Both the position numbers and the translations under genes were made by a program. From positions 2,229,501-2,293,500 of the forward strand of contig NZ_AP023441.1 of NCBI RefSeq assembly GCF_019976755.1: a stretch of 64,000 bases of DNA, written 5' to 3'. Source of the stretch: Nostoc sp. MS1. Its GTDB lineage: Bacteria; Cyanobacteriota; Cyanobacteriia; Cyanobacteriales; Nostocaceae. Shown in pieces: positions 35,601 through 43,137 of this stretch (within the stretch, counting starts at the first letter, position 1; each line of letters opens with the position of its first letter). The notes below the pieces were generated by a model. It did not search any database. It was given only the letters and a program-made list of their open reading frames with translations, and had not been told where the DNA came from.

Positions 35601-36857
35601 CAAATACTCTCGCTGAAGACAGTCATCATTAAGGTTTGGTAACTGCTTGAGCAAACATTCGGCGGTGTAATATTCCTGAATTAGTTGGTGGCGAAATTCA
35701 ATTTGGTCATTTGCCCCAAGTTGAATTAAGTGATGGTTGAGTAAGTCTTGCAGCCAGTTTAAAGCTCTGTCGCGTGGTTTATCAAATTGCTCATCTCGCA
35801 AAAACTGGGTTAAAACTTCCTCGGCTTCTGACTTGGGTATAGCGACATTCAATTCTGTCAGCTTATCCCCTTTGGTCATGGAGAATGCCAAATGTTTTAA
35901 TAATGAGAACCACCACCGCCGAGACTCATCTGTAACTGGAATACCTTGGCACAATTTAACTTCATAGCTTTGGGTAAAGTGGCGGAACACTAAACCCAAA
36001 TTCGGCGGGATGTCTCCTGTAGCTTGAAACAATGAACACAGCATCCACAACAGCAACGGCGTTTCCCCAAACTCCCGCAACCTGTCGCCTAAGTTCTGCA
36101 ACATCTGCTCACCCTGTTGTGGTGGCAAATAGGCGCGGACAAACTGCTGCATCTGTTCTGCTGTCAGGGGTTGCATTTCCAGCTTCTTAGTAATACCCAA
36201 ATCACCCCCCACGCCTAAATCCCGCGTGGTGAATATCATGGGCGTGGTTTTTTGGTAGTCTTGCCGGAATTTATATAAATCTCGTCGCGCTGCTTCTGAG
36301 GGTAATTCGTTAATCCCATCTACTAGCAGCAAAAATTGCCCGTCAAACAGCAGTTGTTCTATGGTTGCAGTCTCCAGTAGTAGGCGATGGCGTTTCAAGA
36401 AATCCCGAACCAAGTCTAGGACTGAGGTTTTGTGATAGCGTAACTCTACTAGGATGGGGATGATCCCCCCTACCCCCCTTAAAAAGGGGGGTTTTGAAGA
36501 TTTGGCTTCCCCCCTTTGTAAGGGGGGATTGAGGGGGGATCTTACCTTTTTCGTTTCTTCCAGCAACAACCGCAACAACGCCGTTGATTTTCCCGAACCA
36601 GGCCGCCCTACTAGCAAGACGTGTTCTTGAGCATACTTCCGCAACCCTGCCAGTACATCTAAACGCTCAACTTTCTCCTCGACTTCGCTCCTGTCTTCCT
36701 TGGCAGATTGTACCGTCTGCACCATAAAATCTAAGAGTAGGTGCGATCGCTTCTGCTCAATTCGCTCTTGTCCCACTACATCGGTCAGCGTGTAAACATT
36801 CCACCATTGGTCATAATCATTACATAGCGATTCGAGGTAGTTATTCCAGTTAATCAT
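32694..36857 (-). CDS. NACHT-type NTPase / HEAT repeats / metallophosphoesterase fusion
   Basis: 1387 residues, one uninterrupted frame. Residues 80-220 are a NACHT/STAND-type ATPase: Walker A GRPGSGKS (84-91), Walker B LLLVDGINEL (176-185), and a sensor-like FTTRD. Residues 495-1022 contain 17 HEAT (PBS lyase-type) units of 31 residues, consensus AAIPGLIKLLEDEDSSVR... with very little drift. Residues 1054-1380 are a calcineurin-like phosphoesterase with all motifs: HLSDLHFG, LILSGDIA, VPGNHDLNW, VWHHPLN and VHGHIHK. A 26-residue insert (about 107-132) is a translated dispersed palindrome. STAND proteins act as signal-triggered switches; here the repeats would sense and the phosphoesterase could be an effector. 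The neighbouring nuclease-TPR gene makes a defence role plausible but unproven. Start ATG at 36857. Confidence 0.88.
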   Translation of the reverse strand: MINWNNYLESLCNDYDQWWNVYTLTDVVGQERIEQKRSHLLLDFMVQTVQSAKEDRSEVEEKVERLDVLAGLRKYAQEHVLLVGRPGSGKSTALLRLLLEETKKVRSPLNPPLQRGEAKSSKPPFLRGVGGIIPILVELRYHKTSVLDLVRDFLKRHRLLLETATIEQLLFDGQFLLLVDGINELPSEAARRDLYKFRQDYQKTTPMIFTTRDLGVGGDLGITKKLEMQPLTAEQMQQFVRAYLPPQQGEQMLQNLGDRLREFGETPLLLWMLCSLFQATGDIPPNLGLVFRHFTQSYEVKLCQGIPVTDESRRWWFSLLKHLAFSMTKGDKLTELNVAIPKSEAEEVLTQFLRDEQFDKPRDRALNWLQDLLNHHLIQLGANDQIEFRHQLIQEYYTAECLLKQLPNLNDDCLQREYLNYLKWTEPLKLMLELVDDEAQAARVVKLALEVDWQLGAKLAGAVKPELQQPTINLVAELGIPLLFKIQLLGLTKSYQAVSHLNKLLENEDSSVRDSAASALGEIKSEAAIPGLIKLLEDEDSDVRDSAASALGEIKSEAAIPGLIKLLEDEDSDVRYSAAYALREIKSDAAIPRLIQLLEHEDFSVRSSAASALGEIKSEAAIPGLIQLLEHDEPVWASAAIALGKIKSDAAIPGLIQLLKNENWSIRYNAASALEKIKSEAAIPGLIKLLEDEESSVRRSAADALGEIKSDAAIPGLIKLLEDEDSSVRYSAASALGEIKSDAAIPGLIQLLEDEESSVRYSAASALGEIKLDAAIPGLIKLLEDEDSYVRSSAASALVKIKSDAAIPGLIKLLEDEDSYVRDSAASALVKIKSDAAIPGLIKLLEDEESSVRRSAADALGEIKSDAAIPGLIKLLEDEESSVRRSAASALGEIKSDAAIPGLIKLLEDEDSSVRDSAASALGEIKSDAAIPGLIKLLEDEDSSVRDSAASALGEIKSDAAIPGLIKLLEDEDFAVRRSAADALGQIKSEAALDKLTKLLEDEKFVAANNGDTLRYALQALEAIQENCQYYRCLTEPKPQLYLPPSQPIKTSLMHILHLSDLHFGTPDQALRWSNQLAMDLQDDLHIRHLDALILSGDIANKSTPDEYAAAQQFLHNFCKDFKLQLEQSIIVPGNHDLNWELAEDAYQLIDRKKYKGELKEGEYIEESASVIRLREEEKYKQRFENFCNFYQTIKNQPYPLDYDQQFTLDHFPNQNLLILGLNSAWQLDHHYKSRASINMNALTKALTEIRSNQKYKNCLKIAVWHHPLNSAWDDRIKDHGFMEQLAQANFRFAVHGHIHKAENSLYKYDMSASGRKLDIICAGTFGAPTKELNPGYPWQYNLLKFEDKKLTVYTRRREELNGTWKPDARWLMGAGQNPLPYYEFQL
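36462..36541. repeat. Palindromic dispersed repeat inserted in the NACHT gene
   Basis: About 80 bp bounded by GATCCCCCCT and GGGGGGATC, made of two inverted poly-G/C arms (TTAAAAAGGGGGG and CCCCCCTTTGTAAGGGGGG). It is read in frame as SPLNPPLQRGEAKSSKPPFL then RGVGGI. Similar translated tags (NPPL...RGVGG) are common in Nostoc-type genomes, so it is a mobile or MITE-like repeat that landed between the Walker A helix and the next strand without breaking the frame. Confidence 0.8.
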
Positions 36858-37076
36858 GCTGTGCAGAATTGGGAGATGCTGATTGTGAGGATGGAGGCAA
36901 AGGGAAAGGGCAAGGTTATTTTACTATGGCTGATTTTCAAGTTATTTGTATTTTAAGGCTTAGTTTGATTTACTGATTCAAATTGTAACTAATACTAATT
37001 TTCTATGAAGTTACACCAAATATATTGATGTAGAGACGTTGTAGAAACGGTATGAATTATTTGAGTTTAAATGTTC

Positions 37077-37406
37077 TCAAGTGAGGTTCTGAACCTCATC
37101 GTCGAGTATCAGAACTCCGTCAACGAGTATTTTTTCTTCGTCGTTGAGTATCAGAACTTCGTCGGCGAGTATTTTTTCCTCATTGTCGAGTATTAGACCT
37201 CCGTCAACGAGTATTTTTTTTTCGTCGTCAAGTATCAGAACTTCGTCAACGAGTATTTTTTCTTCGTCGTCGAGTATCAGAACTCCGTCAACGAGTATTT
37301 TTTCTTCGTCGTCAAGTATCAGAACTTCGTCAAAGAGTATTTTTTCCTCGTCATCGAGTATCAGAACTCCGTCAACGAGTATTTTTTCCTCGTCTGTTAG
37401 CCCCAA
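37077..37406 (-). other. 42-bp minisatellite, possibly a 109-residue repeat protein
   Basis: About seven 42-bp units (37090-37395) with period-perfect spacing. On the minus strand they read as 14-residue units of the type EEKILVDGVLILDD, with a TTG start at 37406 (TTG GGG CTA) preceded by AGAGAGGA at a reasonable distance. The reverse strand is also open, as Ser-rich repeats (SIRTPSTSIFSSSS). Neither is a known family. It could be a true gene, a leader peptide or plain noncoding satellite DNA. Located between the NACHT gene and the membrane protein. Confidence 0.5.
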
Positions 37407-37519
37407 ATGACTATAAATCCTCTCTACACAGATAAAACCAACCTTTGGGGCTTTCTATTTCTTCTGAATTACAAATTAAAATTATGTTAATTTCATCTCA
37501 GTGAACTCTACCATCATCA

Positions 37520-38023
37520 ATGTCTAACCCATTACCAACGGAAACCCAAGCCCAACCCCTCAGCGAGTATGAATTAGACTTACTGAAGCAGGAATATTTC
37601 TTTCTACAAAATACTATCGAAGACTACAACAAGCAAATTTGGGTAATCAAAGCACTAGGAATTACTGGGACTGGTGGTGTTTTAGCATTAATGTTACAGC
37701 AAAAAACCAACGCCAGCGCGATCGCCCTCATTGGTTGCACAATTCCTCTATTTTTTTGGGTTCTTGAAAGTCAATGGAAACACTTTCAGCGTGGTTTCTA
37801 TCCCCGCGTTAACCAAATTGAGTTTATTCTCACCAATACATATCAGTTAAAAGCCCCTGCTATCTACACCAGTTGGTCGCAAACCCATAAACGCAACACC
37901 AACCCCAAACGTAAAGGTTATCTTTGGGACGGACTATTAAATCGTAGTGTCTTTATCAGCTACGTTTTAGAAATAGCTTTTCTCTTGGTCATGGCAGTGA
38001 TTGCGCCTATTATTTGGAAGTAG
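37520..38023 (+). CDS. Small membrane protein, two to three helices
   Basis: 167 residues. A helical, acidic N-terminus (SEYELDLLKQEYFFLQNTIE) precedes helices IWVIKALGITGTGGVLALML and ASAIALIGCTIPLFFWVLES, and a last helix SVFISYVLEIAFLLVMAVIA. The layout of a coiled start, a helical hairpin and a late helix recalls SLATT-type membrane effectors, but I cannot name it. It lies between the NACHT fusion gene and the nuclease-TPR gene on the other strand. Function unknown. Confidence 0.7.
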   Translation: MSNPLPTETQAQPLSEYELDLLKQEYFFLQNTIEDYNKQIWVIKALGITGTGGVLALMLQQKTNASAIALIGCTIPLFFWVLESQWKHFQRGFYPRVNQIEFILTNTYQLKAPAIYTSWSQTHKRNTNPKRKGYLWDGLLNRSVFISYVLEIAFLLVMAVIAPIIWK

Positions 38024-38266
38024 GAAACTTGCTAATTTAATTGTCCTTGAACATCACTACTGGCTTGAAAGTGGGGAGTGGAAAGTAGGGAATAGGGAAT
38101 GTGGAAAATACCACTTTCATGTTTAGTTTTGAGATTTTCCCGTGATTGACTGGTTTGTCAATTAATTCGCTAATATTCGCTGCCAAATCCTGACTTTTTG
38201 CTAGTGATAAAACTTTGTGGCTAAAGTTTGATACAAATAAACCGCAGAGAAGAATAAAAACCTATT

Positions 38267-39907
38267 TTAAAAATTTAAAATATCAATAGATTCTTCTATT
38301 TCTAATTCTAAAATTCTTTCTCTTGTATCTTTAAGAGCTTCTAATTTACCTTCTTGCCGATATATCTCTGCTGCTTTTTGGAAGTCGGCGATCGCAGCTT
38401 GTTTATCTTTTATTTCTGAGCGCACATTACCACGGTTATAATAAGCGTCAGCGTAATTGGAATTAATTTGAATTGCTTGGGTGTAATCTGCGATCGCTCC
38501 TTCTTCATCCCCTAAATCATAACGTGCGTTACCACGGTTATAATAAGCATCGGCAGCATGGGGATTAATTTGGATTGCCTGGGTATAATCTTCAATTGCT
38601 CCTACATAATCGCCAATATCGGCACGAGCATTACCGCGATTTTTGTAAGCGTTGGCATCATGAGGATTAATTTTAATTGTCTGGGTAAATCCTGATTGTG
38701 TGCCTAATAAATAACGGGATATTCCCCGACTTTTGTAGATATCTGCATATTGGGGATTAATTTTAATTGCCTGGGTGTAGTCTTCAATCGCTCCTTGATT
38801 ATCACCTAAATGAGAGCGTGCCTCTGCTCGGTTGCGATAAACCACAGCAGCATGGGGATTGATTCTAATTGCTTGGGTGTAATCTTCAATTGCCGCTTCA
38901 TAAGCTGCGAGTTGTGATAGAGCTAAACCCCGTTTATGGTAAGATTTGGCATCGTGGAGATTAATATTTATAGCTTGAGAATAATCGGCGATCGCTTGCT
39001 CATAATCCCCCAACTGGTAATAAGCTAACCCCCGTTTATAATACAGTTCTGCATCATATTTATTTAGTTGTAAAGCTTGAGTGTAATTATTAATAGATGC
39101 AGTATATTCTCCTTTAGCAAAACACTCATCACCAATTTTTGTATAATCTGAGTTTACTTCTTCTTGCTGTGGATAAGATAAAATATTTTTAGTATTAGTA
39201 AAGGCTGGTTGAATAGAGTAGTTTTTATTTATTTTAGTTGATAATGAAGGTTGCGGTTCGTACTGGTAAATTGGCTGTGCTTGCTGGAAATGATGATTAA
39301 TTACAGACGCTTGCAAGTTTTCTAAATATCCCCATAAACCACCACCATAAAGTAATTGCTCTATCCCAAATGATATTTTTCCAGTCTTCAATTTGATCAT
39401 TTGCGTAGGCAAAAACCCAGCTAATAATAAATGATATGCCGATTGTGCTTCGTTAACATCTTCTTGAATAAAAATGCAAACTACCACTGCATTTTTTTCT
39501 ACTTCCTCGGCACTAATTGACCATCTTACCCTATCAATATTGCCGTGACGCGATTTTACTTCAATACCAATCGCCGGGTTAGCCGTTAGAGTAAAATCTA
39601 TCTTGCCATCGCCACCAATTCGTTTCTCGTAATCGACTTCTGTAATTAAATCAGCTAAACGTTCTTTGACAACTTCCTCACCCAATTTCCCCTTGAGGTA
39701 GCTAATAAAAACATCACGCACAGGAGAAACCCGCTTATATTTCTCAGCCATCTGCCAGCAAAAGTTCCGAAGAGTTTTTAACCTTTCGCCAGAGATAACT
39801 GTTAACTCACTATATTGACCTTCTATTTCGCAATGCAATAGACAACCAGACGATAACCTCTTAATAAAATCAGACTGTAGCGATCGCAGTAGCGTAATCC
39901 AGTCCAT
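38267..39907 (-). CDS. PD-(D/E)XK nuclease-like domain fused to TPR repeats
   Basis: 546 residues. The N-terminal 200 residues contain LGEEVVKERL (Glu78), GDGKIDFTL (Asp104) and GIEVKSRHG (Glu116-Val-Lys118), the E...D...ExK pattern of restriction-endonuclease-like folds. A low-complexity linker (about 200-250) leads to seven or more TPR units (LYYKRGLAYYQLGDYEQAIA, DYTQAIKINP). One unit near residue 400 (RGISRYLLGTQSGFTQTIKI) lacks about six residues. TPRs usually bind partners or peptides. Nucleases with sensor repeats are frequent in prokaryotic defence. It is a single gene next to the NACHT fusion. The nuclease call rests on the motif alone. Confidence 0.7.
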   Translation of the reverse strand: MDWITLLRSLQSDFIKRLSSGCLLHCEIEGQYSELTVISGERLKTLRNFCWQMAEKYKRVSPVRDVFISYLKGKLGEEVVKERLADLITEVDYEKRIGGDGKIDFTLTANPAIGIEVKSRHGNIDRVRWSISAEEVEKNAVVVCIFIQEDVNEAQSAYHLLLAGFLPTQMIKLKTGKISFGIEQLLYGGGLWGYLENLQASVINHHFQQAQPIYQYEPQPSLSTKINKNYSIQPAFTNTKNILSYPQQEEVNSDYTKIGDECFAKGEYTASINNYTQALQLNKYDAELYYKRGLAYYQLGDYEQAIADYSQAININLHDAKSYHKRGLALSQLAAYEAAIEDYTQAIRINPHAAVVYRNRAEARSHLGDNQGAIEDYTQAIKINPQYADIYKSRGISRYLLGTQSGFTQTIKINPHDANAYKNRGNARADIGDYVGAIEDYTQAIQINPHAADAYYNRGNARYDLGDEEGAIADYTQAIQINSNYADAYYNRGNVRSEIKDKQAAIADFQKAAEIYRQEGKLEALKDTRERILELEIEESIDILNF

Positions 39908-40056
39908 TTATAGTTTTGCGGATTTCTTGATGAGATTGTCTTATTTTATCCCGATGTTGCCAACTAGGGATTAACAATTCAAAATTCAAAAATAAGTTTG
40001 TCAGTGAACAGTTAGTTAACATTCCCTGATAACTGTTCACTGTTCACTGATTAAGC

Positions 40057-40623
40057 CTAACTCGACGCAGAATTAGCAGCCTCCGCAGCTTGCGCCGCAG
40101 CCGGACTACCACCCATGCGAATCTCGGAGGTAAAAGAAGCCATGCTAAAACCGCCAAACCGCTTTAAGACACTGACTCGCATCCGTAAATTGGGGCTAGC
40201 AAACCATAAACGTTCCTCAGACCACATAGTCTCATACTCGGTAGTGAGAGTTAAAGCGCCATCATCACCCATCTTGTAACGTCCAGCAACAGGCGCTTTC
40301 TCGGCATAACCCATTTCCCGCAATAGTCTACCTTCTTTGGGATTATCGGTATCTGGTACAGTCACTAATACCGTAGATCCTGTATGTTTTTCTTCATCCC
40401 ATTCCATTGTGCCGTTCCAGCTAACTCTTGCACCGCAGGAAGCAGCACTAGCGGGTACTTCATACAATTCGCACAGTTTGATTACCTCTGGGTGATCTGC
40501 TGGTAGTGTCTCAATTACCAGATCAGATTTGCCATCTTCAGATTGCTTAAAGGCTAAATGATGGCTGGTACGATGAGAAAACCACTTGCCTGCACTCAAT
40601 TCAAAAAATTCTTCAATATTCAT
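40057..40623 (-). CDS. cpcS: Phycobiliprotein lyase of the CpcS/CpeS type
   Basis: 188 residues. MNIEEFFELSAGKWFSHRTS, LVIETLPADHPEVIKLCELY, WNGTMEWDEEKHTGSTVLV and YKMGDDGALTLTTEYETMWS are typical of the lipocalin-like S-type lyases. In Nostoc these attach phycocyanobilin to Cys84-type sites of phycobiliproteins. The C-terminal tail (AAAQAAEAANSASS) is low complexity. Its upstream neighbour on the same strand encodes a HEAT protein. The exact member (CpcS-III/CpeS1) is likely but not certain. Confidence 0.88.
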   Translation of the reverse strand: MNIEEFFELSAGKWFSHRTSHHLAFKQSEDGKSDLVIETLPADHPEVIKLCELYEVPASAASCGARVSWNGTMEWDEEKHTGSTVLVTVPDTDNPKEGRLLREMGYAEKAPVAGRYKMGDDGALTLTTEYETMWSEERLWFASPNLRMRVSVLKRFGGFSMASFTSEIRMGGSPAAAQAAEAANSASS

Positions 40624-40794
40624 AACTGAAATTACCCTGAGGCTAAATTCTCAAAATGCCACTTATTATTATTAAAAGCTAGCATGGGACTTGATAGGCT
40701 AATGTTGTTTTAATTTGTTTATTTAGATTTTCTCAACCTCTTGTGGGGTGAGCAACATAAGCGCCCATGCTATGCAGGTTAAATCTGGAAAAAC

Positions 40795-41478
40795 CTATTG
40801 ACCTTCAGTACCCATTTCCTCAAGCCGTTTAACACCAATTCTTGCAGCTTCCGCAACATTGGGATGATTGTCTTTTTCTAAGTATTTCAACGCTGATAAA
40901 CTTTTAGCTGTGGGAAGATTAGTCAAAGCTTCAGCCAGCCGTTGTCTAACTAACCAATCTTCTGATTGGGCAAAGCGTAGAATACTATCAACCGACTCAA
41001 TCGCTTTAATTTCTCCTAAAGCAGAGATGGCTGCTTGTTGTATGACTTCTTCCTTGCTATCTAATGCTTGCAGCAAGACTTGGCGGGCGCGTAAATCTTT
41101 GAGATTACCAAGAGAAACAGCAGCGCTAAAGCGGACTAGCCAATCGGTGTCCTCATAAAATGCTCGTGACAGAATTTCTAAGGCTCTATTATCACCTAAA
41201 TACCCTAAAGCACCAGCAGCATCAGCCCTAATTCCATAATCTGGGTCATTTTGCAGTATTTCCGTCAAAATCGCATAACATTCGTCTGTCTGCTTGATGC
41301 CTAGCGCAAATATTGCCATCGATCGCAGCTGCAAAGATTCGTCGCCCAATACCTTTTTAATTAGAGGTACAGCATCTTCAGCCGGCACATTTCGCAAATT
41401 AGCGAGAGCTACCATGCGATCGCGTAAATTTGGACTTTCTAACTGAGTAGAAATTTCCTGCAATTGTGAAACAGTCAT
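40795..41478 (-). CDS. HEAT/PBS-lyase repeat protein, NblB-like
   Basis: 227 residues with about six HEAT units: SPNLRDRMVALANLRNVPAE, DESLQLRSMAIFALGIKQTD, DPDYGIRADAAGALGYLGDN, DTDWLVRFSAAVSLGNLKDL, KEEVIQQAAISALGEIKAIE, SEDWLVRQRLAEALTNLPTA. Such repeats occur in bilin lyases (CpcE/F type) and NblB phycobilisome-degradation factors. The neighbouring cpcS supports a phycobilisome role. The member cannot be fixed by eye; it precedes cpcS by about 170 bp. Confidence 0.75.
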   Translation of the reverse strand: MTVSQLQEISTQLESPNLRDRMVALANLRNVPAEDAVPLIKKVLGDESLQLRSMAIFALGIKQTDECYAILTEILQNDPDYGIRADAAGALGYLGDNRALEILSRAFYEDTDWLVRFSAAVSLGNLKDLRARQVLLQALDSKEEVIQQAAISALGEIKAIESVDSILRFAQSEDWLVRQRLAEALTNLPTAKSLSALKYLEKDNHPNVAEAARIGVKRLEEMGTEGQ

Positions 41479-41701
41479 GGGTTAGCACATTTTTAAGCTA
41501 TCTTTACTTTACTTTACCTGATGTCTCATCTTGGTTTGTATAGTGTTCAGGAATTGAAGTAGAGTATTTACCGCCCAAGTAAAATAATATGTATTTTTCT
41601 TCACATGTAGAATTAACAATCAGTTGTACCTAAAGTATGACGGAAGCCTCAACTGACGAATATAGGGTAGAAGGGACAAACCGAAGTTCAGGAGAAGAAC
41701 G

Positions 41702-42253
41702 ATGGTTCAACTAAGCGAACGTCCAGGGACTACCAGAATCACCAACTTACAAGAAAAATTAATCTACGAAGTTGGTGCTATGTATGATGCTGAAAATCGT
41801 TTCTGGGAAGCCCAGCAGACAATGTTGCAGTGTTGTCAAAATAGTCAACTTAGGTCTTTGCTTGAAACTCACATCCGCGAAACAGAACAGCAAATTCGGA
41901 ATTTAGAACAAGTATTCCAAACTTTGGGAAAACAACCATTGCGGGTTACTTGTGATGCTGCGGCTGGACTGGTAAGTGATGGTCAAAAACTAATGCTGTT
42001 AGCTTCCGAAAATCCCCAAATTCTCAGCCTGGGATTAGCGGGTAGTCAAGCTAAAGTGGAACAGTTAGAAATTGCCTGCTATCGTGGTTTGATTCGAGCG
42101 GCAGAGCAGATGGGACAGCATGAAGTAGTAAATTTACTAAGGCAAAACTTGCAGCAGGAAGAGCAAACCGCCCAAAAAATTGAACAACATCTGCCGCAGT
42201 TAATTCAAGAAGCACAGTCAGCCGGTAGTTCCAAGGCTGCTAAATCTCGCTAG
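41702..42253 (+). CDS. DUF892 (YciE-like) ferritin-fold protein
   Basis: 183 residues. LQEKLIYEVGAMYDAENRFW, LLETHIRETEQQIRNLEQVF, and a third and fourth helix (EQLEIACYRGLIRAAEQMGQ, EEQTAQKIEQHLPQLI) match the four-helix ferritin-like DUF892 family with conserved Glu/His. Proteins of this type are often induced by stress. A long A/T-rich leader and a terminator after it suggest its own transcription unit. Confidence 0.82.
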   Translation: MVQLSERPGTTRITNLQEKLIYEVGAMYDAENRFWEAQQTMLQCCQNSQLRSLLETHIRETEQQIRNLEQVFQTLGKQPLRVTCDAAAGLVSDGQKLMLLASENPQILSLGLAGSQAKVEQLEIACYRGLIRAAEQMGQHEVVNLLRQNLQQEEQTAQKIEQHLPQLIQEAQSAGSSKAAKSR

Positions 42254-42333
42254 TGTAATGCTAGGTAAACGTAAGGAAAGACTTTAAGATTACATCCTAT
42301 GGCAGCACTGCAATACTGCAATATTGATGTAAA

Positions 42334-42363
42334 TAAAACCCCGCTTATTTAACGGGGTTTTGT
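42334..42363. terminator. Bidirectional terminator between DUF892 and PfpI genes
   Basis: AAAACCCCG pairs with CGGGGTTTT around CTTATTTAA. T- and A-runs on both flanks serve both convergent genes. Confidence 0.8.
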
Positions 42364-42383
42364 TTTTCAGCGTCTCAGTTTGA

Positions 42384-42983
42384 TTAGACCCTAACTACTT
42401 CTTGATGCTCTATCCTTGTTCCTAATACTTTCAAAAATTCTGCTAACCAACGAGGATGAGCAGGCCAAGCTGGTGCGGTGACTAAATTACCATCAACAAT
42501 AGCTTCATCTACAGGAATTTGTACATAATTTCCACCCGCACTCCGCACATCTGGGCCACAAGCAGGATAAGCAGTACAACTCTTGCCACGTAATACGTCC
42601 GCCGCCGCCAAAAGTTGTAAACCGTGACAAATAGCAGCAATCGGCTTATTAGCTTGGGCAAAATGGCGAGTAATGTCTAATACCTTTTGATTGAGGCGGA
42701 TATATTCGGGTGCGCGTCCACCAGGGACAACTAAAGCATCGTAATCTTCCGGTTTAACTTCTGCAAATGTAGCGTTTAGGGTAAAGTTATGACCGGGTTT
42801 TTCACTATAAGTCTGGTCTCCCTCAAAATCGTGAACTGCTGTGCGAATTTTGTCACCAGCCTGCTTATCTGGACAAACTGCATGGACTGTATGTCCTACC
42901 ATTTGCAAAGCTTGAAAAGGAACCATTACCTCGTAATCTTCTACATAGTCCCCAACAAGAAACAAGATTTTCTTCCCAGTCAT
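42384..42983 (-). CDS. DJ-1/PfpI family protein
   Basis: 199 residues. KKILFLVGDYVEDYEVMVPF, the PGGRAPEY segment, and the nucleophile elbow AAICHGLQLL with the reactive Cys. The C-terminal YVQIPVDEAIVDGNLVTAPA, then WPAHPRWLAEFL is typical of PfpI/YhbO-type enzymes. Functions proposed in the family include glyoxalase and protein repair activity. Single gene. Confidence 0.88.
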   Translation of the reverse strand: MTGKKILFLVGDYVEDYEVMVPFQALQMVGHTVHAVCPDKQAGDKIRTAVHDFEGDQTYSEKPGHNFTLNATFAEVKPEDYDALVVPGGRAPEYIRLNQKVLDITRHFAQANKPIAAICHGLQLLAAADVLRGKSCTAYPACGPDVRSAGGNYVQIPVDEAIVDGNLVTAPAWPAHPRWLAEFLKVLGTRIEHQEVVRV

Positions 42984-43137
42984 ATACTTCTATCCTTTTT
43001 TAATTGTAAATTATCAGTATTTAATACATCAGCAATTCAACTAAATGTTATTCAAATAGTCTATCTGAAACCAGAGTAATTCGTAAATTTTTACACATCA
43101 AGGGTAAGAGTCGAGCCAAATAACTTTTGACTATGGA

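Noticed and set aside
37077..37406. CRISPR-like array at the 42-bp repeats
   Set aside because: The units are contiguous with no unique spacers between them, so it is a tandem minisatellite.
37144..37410. Plus-strand Ser-rich repeat ORF
   Set aside because: Antisense of the 42-bp minisatellite with no ribosome-binding site noticed; kept only as a note.
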